Below, in pieces: positions 12,901 to 20,498 of a DNA stretch of 64,000 nt (its first letter is position 1; every line of letters starts with the position of its first letter). The DNA comes from Antedon mediterranea (Eukaryota; Echinodermata; Crinoidea; Comatulida; Antedonidae): NCBI RefSeq assembly GCF_964355755.1, contig NC_092676.1:16040288-16104287 (forward strand), written 5' to 3'. The notes under the pieces are model-generated. The model was not told the origin of the DNA. It made no database searches and was given only the letters and a program-made list of their open reading frames with translations. A program made the translations under genes and the position numbers.

Positions 12901-15900
12901 AAAGTACGGATAGTGTAACTTACATTTAGTTGTGTTGTGTTTCATTAAAATGATGTGTTTAACGTTTACGAGTTTGATCAACCCAGTAACTCATCGATGA
13001 ATTACCGGGAAACAACTACGTTGAAACTTACATCATCAACAGCCACTTAATTGTTGTTGGTATTTCTCATTATGTAACACTATCGTCGCACACCTGCCGT
13101 GGGTCACCTGATTAAAGCATGAATGGACAGAGATATCCAGAACATAACAGCCAGGTGCGCGACATAAACAAACAAACTGCGTTTATTTACATATAACGGT
13201 AGAAATACTACTATCTACAATCACATAATTAGTCTACGTTCTACAAGACTGCGGTAATGTAGGTATGAAATATAATTCATAAACATTAATTAATTGTGTT
13301 TAATTGAACATTAATTAATTTGGCTTAATGACTTAATTATAGTTATTTTAGTGGCTTGTATGGCTTACCGTCGATAAACAGTTGTGCATTTCTGAATACG
13401 GGCTTACGTTTTTCGGCATATGCCTGCGCCATAATTATAGATAATTCTCTCTTTTTCTTCATGTCCGCATCAGGTAAATCTTCAGTAATAAATACGTTTT
13501 GTGATTTACTTTTTAATTTTACTTTTCCTAGTTTTAGGACTTGGTTTCTTTGTGGACGGTACAGAAATTTAGATATTATATGCCTCGGTTTTTTATCTAA
13601 ACGGCGTTTCCCGGTGCGATGGCAATTTTCAATTTCGATGTCCTCGAGAGTCCGAGTTCTTCGCGTAGTACTTTTTGTAATAAGTCCTGGGTGTTTTCTG
13701 TAGCATTTTCTATAACTCCTCCAAACCTTAGATTAAAACTCCTACTGTATCTTTCTTGTTTTAGGATTGAATTTTCCATGTCCGCCATTTTATCCTGATA
13801 AGCCGCCATTTTGTTTTCATACTCCTCCATTTTCTTGATTTTATTTCCAATTAATCAACTTTCTACGCGTTTCTTGTCATTTTGAGCATGTCAAAAATTC
13901 CCATACGCGCGCGGTGCGCACGTAACGTTAAATACATACTTTTTTCGCGTGATTTATGTTTTGGCAGCCTTTTATAATAATTTTACCAACTTTTAAACAA
14001 TTTCGACTTAAAATTACGTCATATGAGCACGTCGAATTGAATAATTTGCGCACGTTTTTGATGAAAAAGTTCAAAAATTCGTCAAAATTATGCCTTTTTC
14101 GTCGCGTGGACGCGACTCTATAGTTCACTATGTCGGTCAGTCTGTCTGTCGGTCTGTCTGTCGGTCCGGTATCACTATGCATTGTAGCACGCGACTTAAT
14201 GGCTGTTGGCCTTGTTTTTATTTCATCCTTCGTTTTGTTAGTTGAATCATGCGCATATTCCACACTTTTTTCTAGATCTTTGACAGTTGTTTCCAGTTTG
14301 GTAAGACTTTTGTTGTAGTTTTTTTTTTATTTTCTAGGACTTTATCTAGTTTACCATTAAGTTGTTCTGATAGCCTACCTAGTTGATCGGCAAGCGTTTG
14401 AGTTTCCCCCTCTCGATCGCCGGAGGCTTCGATTGGATCATCTGCTTCTGGACTTTTGGAGGGTCTAGCTTTTCTTGTTAAGTCAATTGATTTAGTATTT
14501 GCCCTAGTAGGCCTATTATTCGCCATCATGGAGTCTTCTTTTAGTTAGGGTATACAACTTTTAAAAAAATAGTAGAGTTTGTTGGCTATATATTACCTTT
14601 AGTCTGAATTTAAGATCTTTTTCCTCTGCGTGTAAAAGTTAGGTGTTGTCTCTACTCGCGCATACCATTTGATGAACCAATGAAACATATTTGAATCTAT
14701 TCTTCCCATTGATAATAAATAATTACAAAATACTGGAAATAAATTAAATACCTAAAGTCTAATAAGAACAAAGTAAACATTGTGTAGGCCTTGGCTTAGA
14801 ATTATGTGTTTAATATAGCTATCGAACTAGACTGTAATATGCCTAATTGATGTGATGAGAGTATCATGCAAGGGTTTTTCTGTAATTTAGGCCTAAACAG
14901 TGTATATAAATTGAAGTTTAGAATCAAGAAAGTACGGTATATGAGCCATTAGTAAAGTTAACAATGATGGGAAACATTGTGGAACATGCCAATTAAGTCC
15001 AATATTCATACATTTAGGCCTAATCAAACGTTTTCAAATATACATGTAACTATGCAAAGTATGGAAATGGGAGATATTGTAAAGAATTCTCTAATAATTT
15101 ATAATTATTACATATAGTATAGGCGTACAGCAGTATTATACCGAACAGTAGTAAGTAGTAGTAAGTTTTGGCAAGGTTTAGGATGAGTATTTTCATACAT
15201 GCAGATGACACACCGTGGTTTCATATACATAATTGAAACACTATATGCACGCTACAAAACCAGAAAACATACAATCATGCTGCTACATATGTAATAGTTA
15301 TGTACCTGATACAACGGCGTATACGATGCGTGTAGAAGAATCAACGAGGAATATTCCCGTCAGACAGACCTCATATCAGAAATGGTAAAGTAATTATAAA
15401 GCGAATTGTATTCCATAGGCCTATATTAGGTCGTTACCCGCGAGGAATGTTATAAATGCGATATCTCAAGGAAAAAAAATGTGGGAGCTAGAATATGAAG
15501 TAAAGTATGATGTGGATATGTGGAGGAATGGAAACTTTTAAGTAACAACTTTTTATTTTATTTTATTTCCCAACCCAACCAACAGCAAAAGAAATTCACC
15601 AATAATTATATGTATGAAAAAAGTAGGCATACAGACTATTGGTATAATGAAAAAAGAGTTATACGGAAATTGACCGATTGTCGATGTAGTATAATAGGCC
15701 TACATTACAATATGCATAACAATAAATAACAGTAAATATAATACATTTTACTAATATATACTATGTGTATAGAATAGAACTGATGTTGGAATGGCTTGGA
15801 TTTATAAAGCCATATGTATAATTAAATTAGTTTACCTCTGAATCAGAACATTCACTAACTCCCTGTCGATTGCATTCTGCATTCGAACTTGCCCCCGAAC

Positions 15901-17889
15901 ACGTGTAGCAAGAAGGATCTGAAAATGTAAGTAATATAAACTATAAACTAGTTTGACAAAAAAGGGTGATGTGCCCAAATATGGTAGTGATATGACATCA
16001 TCATATCCATATATGGGCACATCACATTTTATAGTCACATAAACTTTGGTAGTGCACACAGAGCTTAATAGAACTTCTCCAAAACACTGGCAAACTCCGA
16101 GTTTTCTTACAAAGGTTTGCAAAGGTATACTAGTAGTGTTACTAAAACTTGAACAATAAAAATAACAAATAAAGCATCACTGAATTACGTTCACATACCG
16201 TACTAAAAGAAAGACATAGATTTAAATTCGAAGTAAATAATACAAATAGAGTAGACAAAACTGTTCTTACTTTGTAAACAGAACTCAGCGACGCTTATGT
16301 CCAAAGTTGCAGTTTGAGGCGGCGAGGAACATTTAGCGTTGGCGACAGTAGGGAGGTCTGCAGGAAACTTATTTAACAGCCAATTACGCATCCACAGCAT
16401 ATCACAATTACATACAAATAAGTTGCTTGCAAGATCCCTGCGAAACAAAAAAGAATAAGCCCTAATTGATTAATAACGTAATTTATAGTAAACATAAAAT
16501 ACAACTAAATAAGATTACAATGTTTACATGGATGATAAATAACACTTACAGTAACTTTAATTGAGAGAAGACGTTGAACAGACTTTCATCTAATGTAGTT
16601 AGACGATTATTGGTCAAAGATCTGAAAAAGGGTGTGATGGTAATAAAAACGATTACTTTAATTGTAATTAATAGTATTTAACTAAGCTAAATTAATTTAA
16701 CAAATTTATTGTAATAATGTGCCAATATCAATCCACAAAAATGTAATACTTACAGAGAGTGTAGGTTTACAAGAGGCTCAAACAAGGCACCCGTTAAATA
16801 ACGTGTTTCAATATTGTTTTCATTCAGGTTTCTGTATTTTAAGATAATTATAATATATTTCGTTATTTGTTTTTGTAACGGTTGAAAATGATTAAATAAA
16901 TATCAACTTATTAATGTTGGTTTTTACCGCGTGGGCTTATTGTTGCAAACTTATCACATGTTCCAGTTTATGTATGCATATTTATATTACTTATCGAATC
17001 TATCAATGTTGGTTTAATATTTAATACTTACTTAATATTCCCTACAATAAAAAAAAAACAAACAAAAACAACAAAATTGTAATAAAGGCAATTCTAAGTG
17101 AAAATGTGTTGTTGTTCATTACTTCATCTAAAATATCCACGCCTTATCCTCCTGTTTCGAAATCCTTCAAGTTATGCCATTGTAATATAATTGTTTGTTC
17201 CAATCCACCCATAAAAGGTATTTTATGGACAATATAATAATAAGTAACTGCGATACAGAATTTAATTCAATTAAAAATAATTTTATTTCTGAAAGTAAAA
17301 ACAATAAAATCTCCTACAATAATACAGTTATAACAACAATAAGTTTTGACAAAAAGTCACCCCACTGTTGATGAATGTGGATGTTATACTTACATCTGAA
17401 CCAATTCTTGAAGGTTTGCAAAGGCATCCACTGGAATCTTTTGCAATTCATTATTATTCAGTTTTCTACAGTAAAGAAATTAAGTAATATATGTACATTT
17501 TTTGACACGGTATCATATCATTTCAATATACACAATAAATTAATTTAAAATAACTTTGCACACTAATATCGACTCCTACTTCGAACACACAAAACACGAT
17601 AATTGAAAAAGTGTTTGTTCAATCTAGATTCAGAAAAGGTTCAATTACAACAAAATTGAAGCACTTACAAAATTTGAGTATTATTTGGAATACCGTCTGG
17701 TACGCTTATTAAGCCTCGATTCGAACAATCTACAGTCAGCCGGCCATCTTCTGTAGTACAGGAACAGACACCTTCCACAGCACAAACATCTTGCGTTTTA
17801 ATATTTTCCACAAAACACAATAAAACTATAAATCCTACGATGTATGTTATTATATGTGGTGGATGCATAATGTCTATCGTAGAAGTCAT
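853..17889 (-). CDS. Adhesion GPCR, LRR + Ly6/uPAR + HRM + GAIN/GPS + 7TM (3' part beyond window)
   Basis: Predicted cell-surface receptor. Coding exons, high to low coordinate: 17889-17669, 17465-17395, 17041-17032 (10-nt microexon, tentative), 16831-16754, 16621-16550, 16437-16271, 15918-15836, 9215-9023, 7598-7004, 5953-5835, 5370-5130, 4567-4417, 4179-4039, 3756-3541, 3341-3296, 3186-3083, 980-853. Every junction has AG/GT borders and the phases chain without a stop, giving about 878 residues up to the end of TM1. Modules in order: signal peptide, LRRNT, LRRs, LRRCT, Ly6/uPAR fold, acidic and Thr/Ser-rich linker, HRM, GAIN, GPS, TM1. The closest known plan is the ADGRA group (LRR-Ig-HRM-GAIN-7TM), with Ly6/uPAR here in the place of Ig. 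TM2-TM7 were not found in bases 1-852 and should lie to the left. Ligand and G protein cannot be inferred. The single-gene reading is strong from phase continuity; cDNA would settle it. Confidence 0.85.
1090..2990. repeat. 86-bp tandem satellite array (19 regular units)
   Basis: The marker TCAGACACGG occurs at 1351 and at 2899, exactly 18 x 86 bp apart. Intervening units have the same spacing, so there are 19 units without indels. Units differ only by scattered substitutions (gatatcagct/gatattagct, aggcaag/aaccaag, gcctag/gcttag). An outlying partial unit at 1100-1230 is separated from the array by an inserted fragment. Each unit contains two ATGTCTATA words. The array sits inside the intron between the GPS exon and the TM1 exon of the adhesion GPCR. 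Confidence 0.95.
1228..1343 (-). mobile_element. LINE/SINE 3'-tail fragment inside the 86-bp array
   Basis: About 115 bp with an AATAAATAAT end and TATATAGCGCCTAA. The same GCGC(C)TA tail motif occurs at 47800-47870 and near the LINE end at 50660-50690. It interrupts the satellite unit between ATGTCTATAA and ATACATAG. It looks like the 3' tail of an L2/CR1-type non-LTR element that inserted into the satellite before or during its amplification. Confidence 0.5.
3083..3341 (-). CDS. Adhesion GPCR exons 15-16: GPS motif
   Basis: Exon 3341-3296 gives [12 protein letters not shown]. Exon 3186-3083 gives [12 protein letters not shown], then [15 protein letters not shown]. Together they hold the four Cys and two Trp of a GPCR proteolysis site (C-x-F-W ... 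W-x3-GC ... C-x-C-N-H). The expected cleavage tripeptide is H-F-T (consensus H-[LIM]-[ST]). Phe at the second position is uncommon, so autoproteolysis is plausible but not assured. The following residues TNFALLM would be the tethered agonist (Stachel). Confidence 0.9.
3541..5953 (-). CDS. Adhesion GPCR exons 10-14: end of HRM and GAIN domain
   Basis: Exon 5953-5835 completes the HRM (Cys codon split over the intron, then W-S-E and NTTNC). Exons 5370-5130 (helical, [16 protein letters not shown]), 4567-4417 ([21 protein letters not shown]), 4179-4039 ([24 protein letters not shown]) and 3756-3541 ([25 protein letters not shown]) read as the helical subdomain A and then the beta-sandwich subdomain B of a GAIN domain. 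The phases are 1, 2, 0, 0, 0 and close exactly. The SxxMPxxLF-like segment just before the strands is typical of GAIN domains. Confidence 0.83.
4867..5004 (+). repeat. Dispersed repeat, copy 1 (about 138 bp)
   Basis: Shares long runs with 5651-5785 in the same orientation: TATGCTAATATAAACGTCG, GCGGAGCAGAC, TTGTACTATTCATTATCA. The two copies lie in neighbouring introns of the adhesion GPCR. Family unknown. Confidence 0.8.
5651..5785 (+). repeat. Dispersed repeat, copy 2 (about 135 bp)
   Basis: Second copy of the repeat at 4867-5004, about 85-90% similar by eye. Differences include an extra CGT in the CGTCGTCGC stretch and AGTGGTGAAAAA for CGTGGTAGAAAG. Confidence 0.8.
5997..6540. mobile_element. 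Non-autonomous DNA transposon with 20-bp terminal inverted repeats
   Basis: The 544-bp stretch begins TTAAAGATGTATTGTCCC and ends with its exact reverse complement (GGGACAATACATCTTTAA). The interior has no long ORF. It carries a C-run followed by a T-run (about 6029-6050). It lies in the intron between the two HRM-coding exons. A TTA/TAA end or duplication is compatible with several superfamilies, so I do not assign one. Confidence 0.8.
7004..7598 (-). CDS. Adhesion GPCR exon 9: acidic, Ser/Thr-rich linker and start of HRM
   Basis: The longest coding exon of the gene (595 nt). It begins [19 protein letters not shown] with several N-glycosylation sequons. A run of Gly/Asn and then Asp/Glu ([22 protein letters not shown]) follows, then a mucin-like Thr/Ser stretch. 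It ends with the first part of a hormone-receptor motif: [16 protein letters not shown] and [13 protein letters not shown]. The linker probably is an O-glycosylated spacer holding the LRR/Ly6 head away from the membrane-proximal domains. The CAC/CAT-rich plus strand at 7330-7440 is the DNA side of the Asp/Gly codon runs. Confidence 0.85.
7783..7890. repeat. Palindromic hairpin element
   Basis: GATTGACTGCTCTATTTAAC at 7815-7834 pairs with GTTAAATAAAGCAGTCAAC at 7848-7866. An outer arm (TTAAAATGAAGAAGATATTT with AAATATTCTCTTCATTTAA) extends the fold. It is probably a small palindromic MITE in the intron between the Ly6/uPAR and linker exons. Confidence 0.7.
8605..8935 (-). mobile_element. Composite SINE with 5S rRNA-like head, tRNA-like middle and unique tail
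   Basis: On the minus strand a near full-length 5S rRNA-like sequence (8935-8819) is followed at once by a tRNA-like segment (about 8812-8745, box B GGGTTCGAGG). Next comes a body containing CCTTAGGCAAGATGCTTTAA and an A-rich tail. A 5S-then-tRNA head is the plan known from AmnSINE1 of the Deu-SINE superfamily. I cannot confirm a Deu domain here by eye. It lies in the intron just downstream of the second Ly6/uPAR exon. Confidence 0.7.
8819..8935 (-). rRNA. 5S rRNA-like sequence (SINE head or pseudogene)
   Basis: About 117 nt matching the 5S plan end to end on the minus strand: ACCATACTGCGTTGAA, GTCAGATCACCGAAGTTAAG, GGATGGGAGACCG and a GGGTGCTGTA end. The internal promoter blocks (box A AGTTAAGCAACG, box C GATGGGAGACCG) are recognisable but differ from consensus. 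No T-run terminator follows; a tRNA-like segment does. That favours a SINE head over a functional 5S gene. Confidence 0.75.
9023..9215 (-). CDS. Adhesion GPCR exon 8: second half of Ly6/uPAR domain
   Basis: 193 nt, phase 0 in and phase 1 out. The reading is [12 protein letters not shown], then a KGC...SSC segment, and it ends [11 protein letters not shown]. The last motif, C-C-x4-C-N, is the hallmark C-terminus of Ly6/uPAR domains. The phase-1 end (GGA G) completes a Val codon with the first two bases of the exon at 7598, which supports the link to the GPCR ectodomain and not to a separate GPI-anchored Ly6 protein. No hydrophobic GPI signal follows. Confidence 0.8.
9607..11621 (-). pseudogene. 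LINE ORF2, reverse transcriptase and C-terminal parts
   Basis: From 11621: a linker ([19 protein letters not shown]). From 10843: RT with [40 protein letters not shown] and catalytic YADD at 10366-10355. Then [13 protein letters not shown] and [10 protein letters not shown] (10301-10071). Finally, in a shifted frame, [13 protein letters not shown] and [13 protein letters not shown] (10032-9607). At least three frame changes separate the blocks, so no single protein is encoded. Confidence 0.88.
11859..12360 (-). pseudogene. LINE ORF2, AP-endonuclease part
   Basis: Fragments [11 protein letters not shown], then (after an in-frame stop) [13 protein letters not shown], then [16 protein letters not shown] and [11 protein letters not shown]. 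These are the N-x-RS, ETWL and GDYN signatures of an apurinic endonuclease domain that nicks target DNA. A stop and frame changes break the reading. Confidence 0.8.
12808..13090. repeat. Two imperfect copies of a ~90-bp unit between LINE ORF1 and ORF2
   Basis: ACCGGTAAACAGCTACGTTGAAAC (in part) with CAGCCACTTAATGTTGTTATTATTTGTCATTAT at about 12812-12890 recurs at about 13005-13077 as a diverged copy (ACTACGTTGAAAC, CAGCCACTTAATTGTTGTTGG). The offset is about 195 bp. It may be the inter-ORF/5' ORF2 control region of the LINE or an older insertion. Confidence 0.6.
13350..14529 (-). pseudogene. LINE ORF1 (coiled coil + C-terminal domain), disrupted
   Basis: The N-terminal part (14529-14272) is charged with a heptad-like stretch ([20 protein letters not shown]). 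A one-base shift then continues the coil ([15 protein letters not shown]). A 370-bp insertion interrupts it, after which 13830-13597 resumes with the coil and NLRFGGV. The end (about 13600-13350) reads [18 protein letters not shown] and LFIDGKPYK, the typical C-terminal domain of L1-type and related ORF1 proteins. It would bind element RNA; as it stands it cannot be made. Confidence 0.75.
13846..14215. mobile_element. Short element with (NGTC)n microsatellite, inserted in LINE ORF1
   Basis: Flanked by similar 14-bp words, CTTGATTTTATTTC (13834-13847) and CTTGTTTTTATTTC (14211-14224), likely a target-site duplication of the ORF1 sequence. The element contains a GTCGCGTGGACGCGAC palindrome, CTATAGTTCACTATGTCGGTC and a GTCTGTCTGTCGG run. 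The same order recurs on the other strand at 18600-18781. Confidence 0.6.
15836..15918 (-). CDS. Adhesion GPCR exon 7: first half of Ly6/uPAR (three-finger) domain
   Basis: 83 nt between AG and GT borders, encoding [15 protein letters not shown] then [12 protein letters not shown]. The opening C-Y-x-C plus the spaced Cys that follow are the start of a Ly6/uPAR fold. The exon joins the LRRCT exon in phase 1 and the next exon (9215-9023) in phase 0. The second half of the fold lies 6.6 kb away, across an intron holding a LINE. Confidence 0.8.
15941..16066. mobile_element. Palindromic MITE, family P1, copy C
   Basis: Contains TAGTTTGACAAAAAAGG, GATGTGCCCAAATATGG, CATATATGGGCACATCAC and ends CACACAGAGCTTA. 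The left terminus is degraded. Other copies are at 37466-37586, 46178-46361 and 62937-63100. It lies in the intron before the first Ly6/uPAR exon. Confidence 0.75.
16271..17889 (-). CDS. Adhesion GPCR exons 1-6: signal peptide, LRRNT, LRRs, LRRCT
   Basis: Exon 1 (17889-17669) starts at an ATG followed by a hydrophobic stretch ([15 protein letters not shown]) and a Cys cluster (CAVEGVCSC then DCSNRGL) typical of an N-terminal LRR cap. A second in-frame Met lies 7 residues on, so the exact start is open. LRR exons follow: 17465-17395 ([11 protein letters not shown]), 16831-16754 ([12 protein letters not shown]) and 16621-16550 ([15 protein letters not shown], exactly 72 nt, the usual size of one LRR exon). 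Exon 16437-16271 finishes the last repeat ([16 protein letters not shown]) and gives the C-terminal cap, with Cys pairs CNC and KCSSPP...FC. The phase from 17395 (phase 1) to 16831 (needs phase 2) closes only if 10 nt are added; 17041-17032 supplies them. A pyrimidine-rich AG at about 17924 suggests a 5'-UTR exon further upstream. Confidence 0.87.
17032..17041 (-). CDS. Candidate 10-nt microexon in the LRR block
   Basis: On the minus strand the bases GGAATATTAA are preceded by a T-rich tract ending ATTGTAG and followed by the strong donor GTAAGTATT. Including these 10 nt converts the phase-1 end of the exon at 17395 to the phase 2 needed by the exon starting at 16831. It yields a leucine-rich-like join (LVRWNIKNLNENN). 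Omitting it gives an immediate TAA stop at the junction. A missed larger exon in the same intron is the alternative, but I saw none. Confidence 0.5.
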
Positions 17890-18599
17890 TTATAAATTCT
17901 TTTATAAATGCAGTTATATATTCCTGTAATAGAAGAAAATTTAGTGTTACTGTGAAATTATCACCAATCCAGTTTGGAATTGAAGAACAGGAAAAATGTG
18001 TCTAATATAGGCCTATAGGTCACATGACCATTGTAAGAAAGTTGGTTTGACGAACTACTAAAGTAACACTATAAAAAGTGGTGACCTGTGCTTGTTGAAA
18101 GTAACTTGCATAGTCGTTACGTATTCACTTATATTATTCCTGATTATTACAATATATTAAAACGCCTACGTTAATAACTACATGAACATCAACATTAAAG
18201 TTCTTTTTAGAAGCCGCTGGAAAGAAACAAACCGAGTATCAACCGGCTTATATGGGTTTTGTGCGCGAGTGCATTTAGTGACACTTCATGCGGTTTGTGC
18301 TAAACACTTAAACATAATACAATTTTCTCCAACTGTTGTGCACGTTAACATATATTTAATTTGCAGTTAGGTAATTGTTTTTTTATAATCTATTTAGAAT
18401 TCACGAAGCACCGTCTGAAGGATAAACACAACAATATTCAGGGTTGTCACACTTGAAAACAATATCTCTGGAAATATCAGCAACAGATGTTGAATACTGT
18501 AAACATCATCGTCATATATTCTAGTAGATTATTATGTTACCGCGAACATTATAATTTTCATTTCTGTTTTAAATAGACCGCTTATTAGGCCTACTACAC

Positions 18600-18781
18600 A
18601 ATGATCTAAAAACCCCAAAGTTGCGCAAACTCACAAACATTTGCTTAACAACGAGGCAAAGAAAATAACAAGGCCATATACATGGCTGCAGTCGCGTGCG
18701 CAAATAGTCTTTACACCGACCGACCGACCGACCCACCAACCGACCGACATAGTGAGCTATAGAGTCAAGTTGCACGCGACT
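18600..18781 (-). mobile_element. Second copy of the (NGTC)n element
   Basis: On the minus strand: GTCGCGTGCAAC, CTATAGCTCACTATGTCGG, a CGGTC run, GCGCACGCGACTGCAG and GGCCTTGTTATTTT. This matches the layout in 14101-14224, so these are two copies of one family whose core is an unstable tetranucleotide run. Confidence 0.65.
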
Positions 18782-19084
18782 AAAAATGTACCGTACCGGT
18801 ACGTCATACATTAAAAGATTATCTTTCACTTGTATTTAGGACATGGGTCATTATGCTTATCATTATGTATTTATGGCAAATTTATAAAAAAATTATAGCA
18901 TAGAATAGCATAACCTACGGCCATTTTGTAAACTATTTATGGTAGTTTGTAGTGTACACTGAGTAATAACAATACTCATTACCATATTATTTTATTTTTC
19001 TTAATATTCAGTATTTTGAAGATGTGGTCACTGATGGTACGTTACCAAGAACTACATAATGATGCGTGATCGGCGTTGTGAATG

Positions 19085-19805
19085 ACTGATATGGCTACAT
19101 ACAATATATAATATACATATTATATGGCTACATATAATATATAATATACATATTAAATGGCTACATATAATATATAATATACATATTATATGGCTACATA
19201 TGATATAATATACGTATTATATGGCTACATATAATATATAATATACATATTATATGGCTACATATAATATATAATATACATATTATATGACTACATATAA
19301 TATATAATATACATATTATATGACTACATATAATATATAATATACATATTATATGACTACATATAATATATAATATACATATTATATGGCTACATATAAT
19401 ATATAATATACATATTATATGACTACATATAATATATAATATACATATTATATGACTACATATAATATACATATTATATGACTACATATAATATATAATA
19501 TACATATTATATGACTACATAATATATAATATACATATTATATGACTACATATAATATATAATATACATATTATATGACTACATATAATATATAATATAC
19601 ATATTATATGACTACATATAATATACATATTATATGGCTACATATAATATATAATATACATATTATATGGCTACATATAATATATAATATACATATTATA
19701 TGACTACATATAATATATAATATACATATTATATGACTACATATAATAAATAATATACATATTATATGACTACATATAATATATAATATACATATTATAT
19801 ATAAT
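19085..19805. repeat. 33-bp AT-rich tandem array
   Basis: About 21-22 copies of a unit around GGCTACATATAATATATAAT plus ATACATATTATAT. GGCTACAT starts at 19093, 19126 and 19159, which sets the period. Some units are shortened. Units are themselves near-palindromic, so the array should extrude hairpins easily. Open frames across it are artefacts of the period being a multiple of three. Confidence 0.95.
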
Positions 19806-20262
19806 ATATAATCTTTAATAGGCCTACTACAATCCAATGCGTAAGGGGTACTACAGTGTTCTGTAGCAACATTATTTACTACTTGATTTCAGTTTTTTTT
19901 TAAAATATAAGTTATGCATAATGCCTTAAATAGATGTGAAGAAGAAGCAAAACAAATAATGATTTTGTTTTACATAAATTATTATTCAAATTAGGCCTAA
20001 TGTTTAAATACAAAATATTTTTATTATTGTGTTATTAACTGTTCTTTGTAAATATGTGATAAAATGAAAAGCAAAGGCAACAAATATTTAAGAAATACGT
20101 GTTAACACTAACAGTTGGTATTAATTTATGCCAAGATATTGTTCAAGTTTAAACATTTAATAACATTTTATATTTATTGTAGCCTATTGTTATATCAAGA
20201 TTTTGTACATTTTTGTGTTAGGCCTTTGATTATTTTTACCGGATTTGTAATAAATAATATAA

Positions 20263-20498
20263 TATAAATGAATAAAATATGTAGTAATATTATTTTTCCT
20301 GCTTTTATCTTGTACAATATTATTACATTGTGAGTTTTCTGTTATATATCTAGCATGAACGAACGTAATCAAAATATCTATATAAATGAATAAAATATGT
20401 AGTAATATTATTTTTCCTGCTTTTATCTTGTACAATATTATTACATTGTGAGTTTTCTGTTATATATCTAGCATGAACGAACGTAATCAAAATATCAA
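20263..20498. repeat. 118-bp tandem duplication
   Basis: TATAAATGAATAAAATATG begins at 20263 and again at 20381. The sequence in between, including TTCCTGCTTTTATCTTGTAC and GCATGAACGAACGTAATC, is repeated essentially without change, so the duplication is recent. Confidence 0.95.

Larger units (their letters stand above)
9345..14535 (-). mobile_element. Non-LTR retrotransposon (LINE, CR1/Jockey-like), nearly complete but broken
   Basis: A 5.2-kb minus-strand element in the 6.6-kb intron between the two Ly6/uPAR exons. In order: ORF1 (coiled coil, then a conserved C-terminal domain; 14529-13350), an inter-ORF region with an imperfect repeat (about 13340-12460), ORF2 endonuclease (about 12360-11860), a middle region (11621-11286), reverse transcriptase with YADD (10843-10071) and a C-terminal region (10032-9607). 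A 3' tail ends in repeated CAATTCAATTCA words near 9345. Several frameshifts and stops, plus an insertion in ORF1, make it inactive. The RT motifs ([27 protein letters not shown]) suit the CR1/L2/Jockey group; the exact clade is not decided. Confidence 0.9.

Noticed and set aside
13928-14263. Protein frame with Thr-Asp-Arg-Pro repeats
   Set aside because: Produced by the (NGTC)n microsatellite of the inserted element joined to the LINE ORF1 end.
19194-19837. Long minus-strand open frames with repeated Tyr-Ile-Ile-Cys-Ser-His
   Set aside because: They arise because the 33-bp AT array has a period divisible by three; no protein features.
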